DNA from: JABCZZ01 sp964454545
GTDB lineage: Bacteria > Pseudomonadota > Alphaproteobacteria > Rickettsiales > JABCZZ01
DNA length: 64,000 nt
Direction of reading: 5' to 3'
NCBI GenBank assembly: GCA_964454545.1
Contig: CAYVTI010000007.1
Span: 8,454 to 72,453 of the forward strand
Numbering within the stretch: the first letter of the stretch is position 1; each line of letters starts with the position of its first letter. Of the stretch, positions 9,950 through 18,970 are shown in pieces. Position numbers and translations under genes: made by a program. Below the pieces are notes generated by a model that was not told the DNA's origin, did no database searches, and worked only from the letters and a program-made list of their open reading frames with translations.

Positions 9950-10218
9950 TTAGTGAATCTGCCGGTAAGGATATTCAGGGCTGATATCCAGATTATTAGC
10001 CCATACCAGCGCGCCATGCTCCAAACCGAACTGAATAAATTTCCTTGGATCTTGCAATGCACTGAACAGGTCTTTTTTTACCCATTCTGATAAATCCACC
10101 CGGCCCTCTTTCCCATCCTGAAAACGCAAGAAGAGCGTATGGCCCCCAGATAATCAACGTCTATAACTCTAGGTATGGGATTCCCCGCGCTTATTATATC
10201 GCGCTGATAATCTGTCAT
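9950..10218 (-). pseudogene. DUF2442 protein, single-base frameshift
   Basis: Read on the minus strand from ATG 10218, the protein starts MTDYQRDII, then IPRVIDVDYLG, and continues in the next frame as HTLFLRFQDGKEGRVDLSEW, ending LEHGALVWANNLDIS and a stop at 9950. This is the DUF2442 pattern. The break falls in a run of five G residues (CTGGGGGCC); six Gs would restore an 89-aa frame over 270 nt. DUF2442 genes often follow DUF4160 genes in what is thought to be a toxin-antitoxin-like pair, and a DUF4160 relic overlaps its start here. It is either a real frameshift or a homopolymer error. Confidence 0.75.
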
Positions 10219-10313
10219 AATGGCTCTATATGATTAAGAGGCAAATTGTTTTGTACATTCTTCCAATTCACCAACAGTTCTTCTCTATGAATGCTACACC
10301 ATTCTTTATATTT
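10215..10313 (-). pseudogene. DUF4160 protein, C-terminal remnant
   Basis: The minus strand encodes KYKEWCSIHREELLVNWKNV followed by a tail ending NHIEPL and a stop. This matches the last third of DUF4160 proteins (pattern EW..LHREELLENWE...PL.KIEPL). The stop overlaps the DUF2442 start as ATGA, the arrangement of an intact pair. The 5' two-thirds, which should carry the PHFHA-type motif, are missing; the sequence before it at 10320-10385 looks like degenerate repeat DNA. Confidence 0.7.
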
Positions 10314-10319
10314 ACAGTC

Positions 10320-10384
10320 AAACAAAAATCCCCGGCCTTTCCACAAAGGCTTTTCTGGATTTATGTTTTCGCAGGAATGACGAA
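10320..10384. repeat. Degenerate repeat-like sequence next to DUF4160 relic
   Basis: The stretch TTTTCGCAGGAATGACGAAA at its right side resembles the ends of dispersed palindromic repeats common in proteobacteria. It sits exactly where the missing 5' part of the DUF4160 gene should be and may mark the deletion or insertion that destroyed it. Only one imperfect copy is seen in the window. Confidence 0.3.
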
Positions 10385-10385
10385 A

Positions 10386-12410
10386 TTAAGCGATATTTCT
10401 AAGTTTCTCCTCCACAATGCCCAGTACCTGCGCGAATACTTCCTTCGCATCGAGGTTTGACGTGTCGATGATGACGGCGTCATCTGCAGGGACTAAGGGA
10501 GCGACCGAGCGGGTGGCGTCGCGCTCGTCGCGTTCGCGTAAGTCCTGCAGCACCGATTCGTAGACCACTTCAATGTTTTCCCCTTGCAACTCGCGGTGGC
10601 GGCGCTGGGCGCGCGTCTCAAGGCTCGCGGTGATGAAGATCTTGAGATCGGCATCGGGACAGACGACGGTGCCTATGTCGCGCCCGTCCAGCACTGCGCC
10701 TTTGGGATTCTTTGCAAACTCGCGCTGGTAGTCGAGCAGGATCGCGCGCACTTCCGGTATGGCGGAGATGATCGACGCCGCCTTGCCGATGCGCTCCTGC
10801 CGCAGGCGCGGGTTACTCAGATCATGCTCGCTCAGCGTGCGCGCGGCTTCGCAGGCGGTGCGCTTGTCGTAAGGGTCTTTACCCGAATAGATGAGCTTCA
10901 ATCCCACGGCGCGGTAAATGCTGCCAGTATCAAGATAGGCAAACCCCAGATGCTCGGCGAGCCTTCTCGCGAGCGTTCCCTTGCCGGAAGACGCAGGCCC
11001 GTCGATGGCGATGGTGAGCGGATGGGGGGAATTGTTCACCGCCACATGCGGCGTATCGATGACGATATTCGCCCCGATGCTGTTCATCAGCTCGGCGAAG
11101 TTCGGGAAGCTGGTGGCTATCATGCTGCCGTCGTCGATATGCGCGGGCTCCCTTGATGCCATTCCCATAACAAGAAAACTCATGGCGATGCGGTGATCCA
11201 TGCCGGTCTTTATCGTGCATCCTCCCCGCGGCTGCCTGCCGCCTTCTATGATCAGCGTTTCGCCTTCCACGGAAACTTTCACGCCGCACTGCAGCAGTCC
11301 TTCCTGCACCGCTTTCAGGCGATCGCTTTCCTTTACCCTGAGCTCGCCGAGGCCGTGCATAACCGTCCTGCCTTCGGCATAGCTTGCCGCGACCGCGAGT
11401 ATGGGATACTCGTCAATCATCGACGGCGCGCGCTGCGAAGGCACTGTTACGCTGCGCAACCTGCTGTGGCGCACGCGTATGTCGGCGACGTCCTCGCCTG
11501 CGCTTGCGCGGCGGTTGGTGAAGGTGATGTCCGCGCCCATTTTCCTGAGCGTGTCATAAAGGCCGGTGCGCAGCGGATTGATGGTGATGTTCCGTATGGT
11601 GATGTCGGAGCCCGGTACAATAAGCGCGGCCACGACCGGGAAAGCTGCGGAAGAAGGATCGCCGGGCACGAGGATGCTCCGATCGGCGGGTGGTAACTCC
11701 TGATGTCCGGCAAGCGAAACGGCGGTGCTGCCGTCAGGGAGCGTTTTCGTGTTCACCTGCCAGCCGAAATGGCGCAGCATGCGCTCGGTATGATCGCGCG
11801 TGGCTTGCGGCTCTATGACCGTTGTAATTCCCGCTGTATTAAGTGCGGCAAGCAGTATTGCGGATTTTACCTGGGCGGAAGCCACCGGCAGCCTGTACTC
11901 TACAGGCAATGTCTTAGAGGTGCCGTGCACGGCGAGCGGCAACTTGTCTCCCTCTCTTGCCTCAAACCGGGCGCCCATCTGCGCAAGCGGCATCATCACG
12001 CGCTTCATGGGGCGTGTGCGCAGGCTGTCGTCTCCGGTAAAGAAAGTGACAAAATCATAGGGGCTTACCAGCCCCATCATCAATCTTGTGCCGGTGCCCG
12101 AATTTCCCATATCGAGAATATCCGCGCTTTCGGACAGGCCGCCCACGCCCACTCCCTGCACATGCCAGCGAAGCTCCTCTTTCTGCTCGATTCTTACCCC
12201 GAGGAGCCGCAGCGCCCTGGCTGTATGGAGGACATCCTCGCCCTCGAGCAGGCCGGATATTTCCGTGCCGCCTAATACCTGCGAGGCGAGCATCAGCGCG
12301 CGGTGGGATATGGATTTATCCCCGGGCACGCTGAAAGTTCCGGCAAGCGGACTGCCGGAGGATTTCGACTGCATGCGGAAACTGGGGTGTGGATTCTCGT
12401 GCGATTTCAT
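10386..12410 (-). CDS. aroA-cmk: Fused EPSP synthase (AroA, class II) and cytidylate kinase (Cmk)
   Basis: This 674-aa protein joins two enzymes. Residues about 20-453 are a class II (CP4-like) 3-phosphoshikimate 1-carboxyvinyltransferase with PGDKSISHR (29-37), GDPSSAAFP (250-258), APSMIDEYPIL and LRVKESDRL, acting in the shikimate pathway. Residues about 464-674 are a complete cytidylate kinase, starting LTIAIDGPASSGKGT, with YLDTGSIYRA and GRDIGTVVCPDA. Only about 10 residues separate them and the frame is continuous. In many proteobacteria aroA and cmk are neighbours followed by rpsA; here they are one gene and rpsA is absent. The position matching E. coli Gly96 is Gly105 (GNSGTG) rather than the Ala of CP4. 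The upstream divergent neighbour is the TIGR02300 gene, the usual aroA partner in alphaproteobacteria. Confidence 0.93.
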   Translation of the reverse strand: MKSHENPHPSFRMQSKSSGSPLAGTFSVPGDKSISHRALMLASQVLGGTEISGLLEGEDVLHTARALRLLGVRIEQKEELRWHVQGVGVGGLSESADILDMGNSGTGTRLMMGLVSPYDFVTFFTGDDSLRTRPMKRVMMPLAQMGARFEAREGDKLPLAVHGTSKTLPVEYRLPVASAQVKSAILLAALNTAGITTVIEPQATRDHTERMLRHFGWQVNTKTLPDGSTAVSLAGHQELPPADRSILVPGDPSSAAFPVVAALIVPGSDITIRNITINPLRTGLYDTLRKMGADITFTNRRASAGEDVADIRVRHSRLRSVTVPSQRAPSMIDEYPILAVAASYAEGRTVMHGLGELRVKESDRLKAVQEGLLQCGVKVSVEGETLIIEGGRQPRGGCTIKTGMDHRIAMSFLVMGMASREPAHIDDGSMIATSFPNFAELMNSIGANIVIDTPHVAVNNSPHPLTIAIDGPASSGKGTLARRLAEHLGFAYLDTGSIYRAVGLKLIYSGKDPYDKRTACEAARTLSEHDLSNPRLRQERIGKAASIISAIPEVRAILLDYQREFAKNPKGAVLDGRDIGTVVCPDADLKIFITASLETRAQRRHRELQGENIEVVYESVLQDLRERDERDATRSVAPLVPADDAVIIDTSNLDAKEVFAQVLGIVEEKLRNIA

Positions 12411-12523
12411 TATTTTTTATGGTCAGGCTTGCAATTTATATTAAAACGTACCATACAAAAAATTAACGGAATGAAAAGCGCAACATCTATAGTGTTATAA
12501 AATAGCCGGGAGGAGCGTGTACA

Positions 12524-13051
12524 GTGAGCAAGACATCGTGGGGAACCAAACGTAAATGTAATACTTGCAGCAGCAATTTCTACGATTTAAATCATGCCCC
12601 TATCGTGTGTCCGAAATGCAAGAGCACTTTTGACCCGTCACTGGCAGCCCGCCCGAAGCGTAATAAAGCCGTTAAGCGTCCCGTAACCGAGGTGACGAAT
12701 GCGGCTCTTCTTAAGCCCGTTGCGGCTCTCAAGAAAAGCCTGCAAACAGATAAGAAATCCAAAAAAGAAACTGGCGACGAAGATGGCGGCGACGCTATCG
12801 GGACGCTGATGGAAATGGATGAAGTGGATGACATTGAAAGCCTTCATGAGCTGGGCGAGCTGGAGGAAATAGAAGAAGATCTGGTGAACGAAGACGACGC
12901 GGACGAAGAGGCCCTCATTGAGGATTTGGACGCCGGGGATAATGTCATAGTGGAAAATGTCGAGGAAGAAGAAGCTATGGCTTTCGTCAAGGAAGCGGGT
13001 GAAGAAGAGCAAAGCGGCGGGAAAAAGAAAAAAAGCAAGAAATCGGGATAG
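12524..13051 (+). CDS. TIGR02300 (FYDLN acid) zinc-ribbon protein
   Basis: The 175-aa protein begins with a small zinc ribbon: CNTC, then the diagnostic FYDLN, then CPKC. The middle and C-terminal parts are extremely acidic (Asp/Glu-rich at about 85-165) and end in a lysine-rich tail (GKKKKSKKSG). This is the TIGR02300 family, conserved in alphaproteobacteria and of unknown function; a nucleic-acid or ribosome-related role is a guess. The start is GTG 12524, with GGGAGGAG 9-16 nt upstream. It is divergent from aroA-cmk. Confidence 0.92.
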   Translation: MSKTSWGTKRKCNTCSSNFYDLNHAPIVCPKCKSTFDPSLAARPKRNKAVKRPVTEVTNAALLKPVAALKKSLQTDKKSKKETGDEDGGDAIGTLMEMDEVDDIESLHELGELEEIEEDLVNEDDADEEALIEDLDAGDNVIVENVEEEEAMAFVKEAGEEEQSGGKKKKSKKSG

Positions 13052-13084
13052 CTGCTGGCCAACCGGCCGAAGGAGTAGAGCGCT

Positions 13085-15841
13085 TTGAAAATTAAAGATG
13101 TCATCGTACCGGTCGCGCTTGTATTGGGCATTCTCGTCATGACCTGGTTCGCTACGTTTCCTCTGCTTGTCAATAAGGAGTCAGTCAGGAATGAACTGGT
13201 GAATTCCTTTTATAACGCCACCGGCATGAAACTGGAAGTGCAGGGGGAAGTTGTGGTGAAGCTTGTCCCTATACCGCATCTCAGCATAGATTCAATGTAC
13301 GTACTTAACTCGCCAAGCGCGCGTTCTCCCTTCTTCCTGACCATAAAGAACGTGGAGGTGTGGCCGGCTTTCCTGTCCCTGTTCAGGGGAAAGGTGACGA
13401 TAAAGAAAATGCAGGTAAGGGGCGTCAATATAGAGCTTGAATCGTTTGGCAACGGCAGAATGAACTGGCAGGAGATCTCAAAATACTGGGACAACGGGAC
13501 TTTTCAGGTGAAGCAGGTTAAATTGCAGGACGATCTGCTGGATAATATTTATTTCCAGGTGTCCGGCACGCATGTGAATTACACTTCGGAATCGGGAACG
13601 GTTTCGGAATTGAATGATGTCAATGCTTCATGGAAGACAAATGCATCTGAAAAGAAACATGTAGTTAACCTGTGGTTTGATTACCTGGGCAGGAGTTTTG
13701 CCATTACGTCTACGATTTCGGCTGCCATACCTCAGCTTTTATCGCCAGAATCCGGAAACATTGAATTAAATCTCGTAAGCGATAAGGATACCATCGGTTA
13801 TGCAGGACGTATCGGCTACAAGGACGGAAGATGGCTGTTTAACGGTGATCTGAAATTCGATACGGAGGATGCCGCCTACTGGGTAAAACTGATGCGGGGA
13901 CAAAGGCTGGATACGGACACGGCAACCTATCGGAAATTGCCGGTGAGCCTGAGAACCACGGTTGTTATGAAAGACAGCGATAAAATGACTTTTCCGGATA
14001 TCGTGCTTAGCGGCACTACGATAGAGGGAAAAATGCAGGCCGATATGATGTTTCCCAACCGGTTGACTATAAACGCCGCAATAGACCGGCTTAACCTGGA
14101 AGATATTACGGAGAACGGGTTCCTGAACATGAAGCCGGAGGAAGCGCAGGATGCGGCCCGTAATAACTATTACCCCGAGAAATCGGATTCTTCCGTTCTT
14201 GCTATTTCTTCTGCGGTAAAGATTAAAGACATTGCTTATAACGGCAGGCATATAGCCGATACCAGTTTTGCAACGGATATTGCGGGTAAGGAATTAACCA
14301 TCCCGCAGTTCCTTGCTACCATGCCCGGGGATTCCCATCTTGACTTTTCTGGCATCGGCAAATTTTCTCCTACCGGCCTTGCCCTTGAAGGTCAGGTAGA
14401 CTTGGAAGGCAAGAGTTTCACGGATGCGCTCAGCCTATTCAAGACCTCGGGATTTAATCTGCCGCCTGAAGATTTCAAGCGGTTTCATCTGAGAACCAAT
14501 GTCAGCATATCGGCACAGGAAATCCGGTTGTCGGAAATCGCCGCGCGCATTGAAAACATAAGCCTGGTAGGGGGGGTGCTGGCAAAAATCGATGGGCGTA
14601 CCAATATACGCGCTGCGCTCAGCATAAATGGCCTTGACTTGGATCATATCATGGATTTATGGGGCGTGGAAAGCTGGAAAAAGGCCATACTGAGCAATAG
14701 CATAAAATTAGATAACAGCGAAAACGCCATATCCGTCTGGCTGAAGCGGTTGGGATATGACATGTATATAAGCACGGCCCTTGAGAATTACGTGTTTAAC
14801 AGCAAGTTGTACGCAAAGGCGAACATGAATCTGGCGGCGACCGCCGGCAAGATAGAATTTGACAGCGAAAGCCTGGCCTATAAGGCTTCGCACGTATCCG
14901 GTAAGGTTAAAATTGATGTTACGGGAGAAACGCCGAAAATTGATGTAACCGGTAACATAGACAATCTGGATGCTACAACGCTCTTTGCAAATCCGCCGCC
15001 TAAAGAAAAAACTGCGGATAAGGGAAGATGGTCTGCGGACGTTATCGATTTTAAATGGATGGGTTTTATTAACGCTGTCTATGACATCAAGATCGGGCAT
15101 TTCAAATACGGTCTCGTTGAAGCGGATAATGTAGCTGTCTCAGGAAATATCTCGGATCGCAAGCTGAATATGGACAGCATAAAAGCGACTGCATTTGAGG
15201 CGGATGTTGCGGGCAAGCTTTTCATTGACGGCGGAACCATCCCGACGGTAAAGGCGGCGGCCAATGTCTCTTCCCTGAGAATAGAGCGCATCGCTCCCCT
15301 GTTGCCACTGTTTAGCGGAATATCAGGACTGTTTAATATCAATGCGATTGTGGAGACGAATGGCATCAACATGCAGTCGATGGTTTCCAATCTGGAAGGC
15401 TCGATGGGATTGAGCGGGCGCGACATAGAGATGCATGGGTTTAATCTGCCCGGCATTATCCGCGCCGTGGCGTATGTGCATACGGTAGCGGACATCATCA
15501 ATGTAGTAAGACGGGCGTTTCCTGCTGGCAATACGGTGTTCACCGATGTTGCGGGTTCGTGGAATATATCCAAGGGAGTAGTCCAGACCTCGCGCACCCG
15601 TGTGAATAATGAGCAGGCCGAGGGAACCATGGCCAGTAAATTTGATCTGGTAAACTGGGCGACTAGCACCAATGTCACATTTGCCCTGAAATCCCTTGAT
15701 CCCGTGAATGTGCCGAGCATCACCGTAAACCTGGCGGGAAGTATAGACAATCCTGAAGTGACCTTTGATACGCATGCTCTGGAGCAATATGTGAATAATA
15801 AGACGTCGGAACAGATGCTGCAGAAATATGGGGCGCATTAA
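13085..15841 (+). CDS. AsmA family protein
   Basis: At 918 aa this is a large AsmA-like protein: one N-terminal membrane helix (about residues 6-26), then a long beta-rich periplasmic region, with the typical AsmA domain near the N-terminus (FYNATGMKLEVQGEV, LSIDSMYV) and the conserved C-terminal AsmA_2-type region (residues about 700-900). Members are thought to form bridge-like lipid carriers between the inner and outer membranes; that role is family knowledge, not shown here. The start is TTG 13085, preceded by GGAG. It follows the TIGR02300 gene by 33 nt. Confidence 0.87.
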   Translation: MKIKDVIVPVALVLGILVMTWFATFPLLVNKESVRNELVNSFYNATGMKLEVQGEVVVKLVPIPHLSIDSMYVLNSPSARSPFFLTIKNVEVWPAFLSLFRGKVTIKKMQVRGVNIELESFGNGRMNWQEISKYWDNGTFQVKQVKLQDDLLDNIYFQVSGTHVNYTSESGTVSELNDVNASWKTNASEKKHVVNLWFDYLGRSFAITSTISAAIPQLLSPESGNIELNLVSDKDTIGYAGRIGYKDGRWLFNGDLKFDTEDAAYWVKLMRGQRLDTDTATYRKLPVSLRTTVVMKDSDKMTFPDIVLSGTTIEGKMQADMMFPNRLTINAAIDRLNLEDITENGFLNMKPEEAQDAARNNYYPEKSDSSVLAISSAVKIKDIAYNGRHIADTSFATDIAGKELTIPQFLATMPGDSHLDFSGIGKFSPTGLALEGQVDLEGKSFTDALSLFKTSGFNLPPEDFKRFHLRTNVSISAQEIRLSEIAARIENISLVGGVLAKIDGRTNIRAALSINGLDLDHIMDLWGVESWKKAILSNSIKLDNSENAISVWLKRLGYDMYISTALENYVFNSKLYAKANMNLAATAGKIEFDSESLAYKASHVSGKVKIDVTGETPKIDVTGNIDNLDATTLFANPPPKEKTADKGRWSADVIDFKWMGFINAVYDIKIGHFKYGLVEADNVAVSGNISDRKLNMDSIKATAFEADVAGKLFIDGGTIPTVKAAANVSSLRIERIAPLLPLFSGISGLFNINAIVETNGINMQSMVSNLEGSMGLSGRDIEMHGFNLPGIIRAVAYVHTVADIINVVRRAFPAGNTVFTDVAGSWNISKGVVQTSRTRVNNEQAEGTMASKFDLVNWATSTNVTFALKSLDPVNVPSITVNLAGSIDNPEVTFDTHALEQYVNNKTSEQMLQKYGAH

Positions 15842-15864
15842 CTCCGGGATATGAAGGGGAAGGG

Positions 15865-17102
15865 ATGTTCACGCTAACCAAGAATGCTGAGGTGAAACTG
15901 GTAGACACGGCAGGTAATATTGCCGAGGAGACTATCAGCTGGCGCGCCATTTACTTTCATTTCGACAAGCTGCTTGAGCAATACCGGAGCCAGTACCAGA
16001 TCCAGATAGCGGTCAACCTGCTGGGCGATCTGCTGGTGGATTATCAGGGGGGGATATTCCTCTGCATCGATCAGTCCATCATGGTGCTGTGCCGTAATAT
16101 CAGCAAGAGCAGGATAGACAAGGCCATCTTCCAGTTGCGCTACCTGTTCATCGACGATCCGCTCGCCTATAACGCGCGCGGCGAGGAAAATGATGCCTTC
16201 TGCAAAGTATACGATCTGGGCGGCGAATATGCGGAATTTTACCAGCTTTGCCGCAAGAAACTCTCCCAGAGTTCCCGCATGGAGCAGGCGGAAAGCGCGG
16301 CACCCGTTCTTGCAGCGCCGGGGAAGACGGCGGAAAAAGGGGGACAGAACTTTACCCCGACGCTGCTTGCCCATGTGGAGCATGATCTCAATAAGGCTGA
16401 TCTGAGCCGGGTACTGCGCCGCCAGCCGGTATGCGCCATGACCCATAACAAGAGCATCCGCAAGGTTTTTGACGAATATTATATTCACATCGCGCATCTG
16501 CGCCAGATGCTCAACACCAAGGCCGATTTCTTCAGTAACCGCTCGCTGTTCAGGTACCTGACCCAGATTCTGGATGAGCGCGTGCTCGATCTTTTCAGCA
16601 CCGGGCCAGCGCGTTTCCTGGATAGTCCCGTCAGCATCAACTTTAATATAGAGACTCTGCTCTCCAAGAAATTCATAGAGTTTGATTCGCTGATAAAACC
16701 GATAGTGAAATTCCCCATTGTCATCGAGATACAGATAGGGGACGTGTTCAGCGACATAAGCGCATTTGTGGCAGCAAAAAATATTCTGCAGACGCTGGGG
16801 TATAAATTGTGTGTTGACGGACTTACTCATTTCAGCATCGTGCAGATAGATCGTGAAAAGCTGGGATTTGACTTTGCCAAGCTGCAGTGGAACGCCGATC
16901 TGGAAGACGATATCGGCGCAAAGGACAATCAGGATATCATGAAAGCCATCAGGAATTTTGGTCCTAACCGGGTCATTCTGTGCCGGTGCGATAGCAATTA
17001 NNNNNNNNNNCCCTTAAATATGGCCTGGCCATGGGCCTCAACATGTTCCAGGGGCGCTTTATCGATAATATGCTTAATCCCAATAAGAAGGTGGATAATT
17101 GA
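15865..17102 (+). CDS. Degenerate EAL-domain protein (interrupted by gap)
   Basis: The first ~180 residues are an unrecognised domain; the rest (about 190 to the end) follows the EAL fold but without its catalytic signature: there is no EAL triplet after RRQPVCAM, and the DDFG-like site reads CVDGLTHFS. It is therefore probably a non-catalytic c-di-GMP-related or scaffold protein. A 10-N gap at 17001-17010 interrupts it. After the gap the family C-terminus (LKYGLAMGLNMFQGRFID) is in a different register, so the true gap length must be 11 nt or another value of the form 10+3n+1. The stop TGA at 17100-17102 overlaps the next start (TTG 17099). GAAGGG precedes ATG 15865. Confidence 0.7.
17001..17010. 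other. Scaffold gap (10 N) in EAL-like gene
   Basis: Ten Ns separate the codons for CRCDS and those for LKYGLAMGL. The two sides are in different frames, so the gap cannot be exactly 10 nt if the gene is intact. Confidence 0.95.
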
Positions 17103-17863
17103 ACCATTTCCTCGATTTACTGCCGGGCATCATATGGGCGGCATTCATGGGGCTTGCCATCGGCAATTTTGCCACCAACCCCATCTACCGCCTGCCGAGA
17201 AACGAATCGCTTTTCGCCCGTGATCCCTATTGCGGCGATTGTAACGCGCCATTGAAACCGCGTGATTTGTTCCCGGTGTTCTCATGGCTTTCGACGTGGG
17301 GGGCGTGCCGTTACTGCGGCGCACGTGTTCCTGGCGCTTATACGGTTACGGAAGCGTTCATCGGCATTGTATTTGTCATTGGTTATCTTAAATTCGGCTT
17401 CAGCGAGCGTTTTGTACTGGTGGCTTTCGGCATTGCTGCTTTCACCATGCTGGCCATGATGCTGTACATTGATAATTTCTTTTCGGACCGCACACTGATG
17501 GTCTGCATGGTTCTCGGCATGCTCTACCGGGTGCTTGCCGACGGCAATATCTATAATTTTGCCGGAACCGCCTATGCGGGCCTTATCGCCGGGGCGGTGG
17601 CATGGAAAATATCGGGAAAGCCTATGGCGCGTGATCTGGCCTCTTTTCCTGCCTACCTGAAATTATTGACGGCATCCGGAATATGGATGCATTTTCAGCC
17701 GCTTGTCGTTCTGTTGCTTGTCATAATATTGCAAGTCGCAGGTCGCAAACTGCAAAAAAGCACGACATCACTTGCAACCCGCAATCTGCAACCTGCAACC
17801 AAAAATTGGTTCACGGAATGGACAATTATAGCGGTCACCATAATAACCCTGCTTTGGGTATAA
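17099..17863 (+). CDS. Prepilin-peptidase-like (A24 N-terminal domain) membrane protein
   Basis: The 254-aa protein has several membrane helices and the N-terminal cysteine-pair loop of prepilin peptidases (PYCGDCNAPLKPRDLFPVFSW followed shortly by CRYCGARVP). The second half has one Asp-containing segment (YIDNFFSD) that could match the first catalytic aspartate, but I do not see the second GxGD motif, so peptidase activity is doubtful. The start is TTG 17099, overlapping the EAL-like stop, which implies coupled translation. The C-terminal segment at about residues 211-234 is encoded by a 7-nt unit array (17729-17800). No pilin genes are adjacent. Confidence 0.65.
   Translation: MNHFLDLLPGIIWAAFMGLAIGNFATNPIYRLPRNESLFARDPYCGDCNAPLKPRDLFPVFSWLSTWGACRYCGARVPGAYTVTEAFIGIVFVIGYLKFGFSERFVLVAFGIAAFTMLAMMLYIDNFFSDRTLMVCMVLGMLYRVLADGNIYNFAGTAYAGLIAGAVAWKISGKPMARDLASFPAYLKLLTASGIWMHFQPLVVLLLVIILQVAGRKLQKSTTSLATRNLQPATKNWFTEWTIIAVTIITLLWV
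17729..17800. repeat. Heptamer-unit inverted array inside prepilin-peptidase-like gene
   Basis: The left arm (17729-17754) has TTGCAA-GTCGCAG-GTCGCAA units. The right arm (17772-17800) is their inverted counterpart: read on the other strand it is GGTTGCA-GGTTGCA-GATTGCG-GGTTGCA. The arms are separated by 17 nt and could form a long imperfect hairpin. The array is fully coding and leaves the frame open. Confidence 0.65.
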
Positions 17864-17935
17864 AAATCCTTTGTATTATTATTCCATGAGTGTATTTTCG
17901 CGGATATTGTTTAAAACATGTAAAGGAGATGGCAG

Positions 17936-18892
17936 ATGGCACGCAAGAAGATAGCCTTGATTGGCGCAGGCATGATTGGCGGGACGCTCGCCCATATCAT
18001 CATGAAGAAACAACTGGGCGATGTGATTCTCTTTGATATCACCGAAGGTGTGCCTCAGGGGAAGGCGCTCGACATCGCGCAGGCTTCGTTTGTTGAAGGC
18101 TCCGATGTCCGCCTCAAAGGCACCAACGATTATAACGATATCAAGGGCGCGGATGTCATCATCGTGACCGCTGGCGTTCCCCGCAAGCCCGGCATGAGCC
18201 GCGACGATCTCGTGAGCATCAATACCGGCGTCATCAAGACGGTAGCCGAAAACGTAAAGAAATATGCGCCAAACGCCTTTGTCATCGTGATCACCAACCC
18301 GCTGGATGCGATGGTATGGGTGATGCGCGAAGTGTCCGGCCTGCCGCATAACAAGGTGGTAGGCATGGCGGGCGTGCTTGATTCTGCGCGTTTCTCCTAT
18401 TTCCTTTCCGAAGTGACCGGCGTATCGGTGCAGGACATTTCTACTTTTGTACTGGGCGGGCATGGCGACACCATGGTTCCGCTGGTGCGCTACTCCACCG
18501 TCGGCGGCATACCGCTGCCGGATATCATCAAAATGGGATGGCTCAAGCAGGATCAACTCGACAAAATCGTACAGCGCACCCGTGACGGCGGCGCTGAAAT
18601 CGTCGGACTTCTCAAAACCGGCTCGGCTTTCTACGCCCCGGCGGAGTCTGCCGTCAAGATGGCGGAAGCCTATCTGCTTGATAAAAAGAATATTATTCCG
18701 TGCGCAGCTTATCTGAGCGGCCAGTTCGGAGTAAAAGATCTCTATGTCGGGGTGCCGACGGTTATTGGCGCGAACGGCGTTGAGAAAATTATTGAAATCG
18801 AGCTCAATAAAGAAGAAAAAGCAATGTTCGACAAATCGGTTGAAGCTGTCCGCAGCCTGTGCTCGGGGATTAAACTGCAGGCAGCGGCGTGA
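17936..18892 (+). CDS. mdh: Malate dehydrogenase
   Basis: Mdh oxidises malate to oxaloacetate with NAD in the TCA cycle. The 318-aa sequence is the lactate-dehydrogenase-like type usual in alphaproteobacteria: Rossmann start KIALIGAGMIGGTLAH, substrate-binding arginine segment VPRKPGMSRDDL, and the catalytic histidine in GGHGDTMVPL. AAGGAG precedes the ATG at 17936. It leads the mdh-sucC-sucD cluster, with a 78-nt spacer before sucC that contains a repeat array. Confidence 0.95.
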   Translation: MARKKIALIGAGMIGGTLAHIIMKKQLGDVILFDITEGVPQGKALDIAQASFVEGSDVRLKGTNDYNDIKGADVIIVTAGVPRKPGMSRDDLVSINTGVIKTVAENVKKYAPNAFVIVITNPLDAMVWVMREVSGLPHNKVVGMAGVLDSARFSYFLSEVTGVSVQDISTFVLGGHGDTMVPLVRYSTVGGIPLPDIIKMGWLKQDQLDKIVQRTRDGGAEIVGLLKTGSAFYAPAESAVKMAEAYLLDKKNIIPCAAYLSGQFGVKDLYVGVPTVIGANGVEKIIEIELNKEEKAMFDKSVEAVRSLCSGIKLQAAA

Positions 18893-18906
18893 AAATAAGC
18901 TGTTGG

Positions 18907-18960
18907 GCGCCAGGTTCTGGATGCGAACCTGGATTTGGCCCCTGGCCCCTATAGAACCTT
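18907..18960. repeat. Heptamer-unit array in mdh-sucC spacer
   Basis: The bottom strand reads GGGGCCA-GGGGCCA-AATCCAG-GTTCGCA, again 7-nt units, followed by a facing CCAGGTTC element. It fills nearly the whole spacer between mdh and sucC, where it could form an RNA hairpin between the two coding regions of the likely operon. Confidence 0.5.
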
Positions 18961-18970
18961 AGGAGAAACT

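Noticed and set aside
9646..10062. 138-codon minus-strand ORF
   Set aside because: It runs through the SPFH gene in antisense and only touches the DUF2442 relic in the wrong frame.
15865..17223. Pseudogene call for the EAL-like gene
   Set aside because: The frame change coincides exactly with the N gap and the family C-terminus is intact after it, so the gap length explains it.
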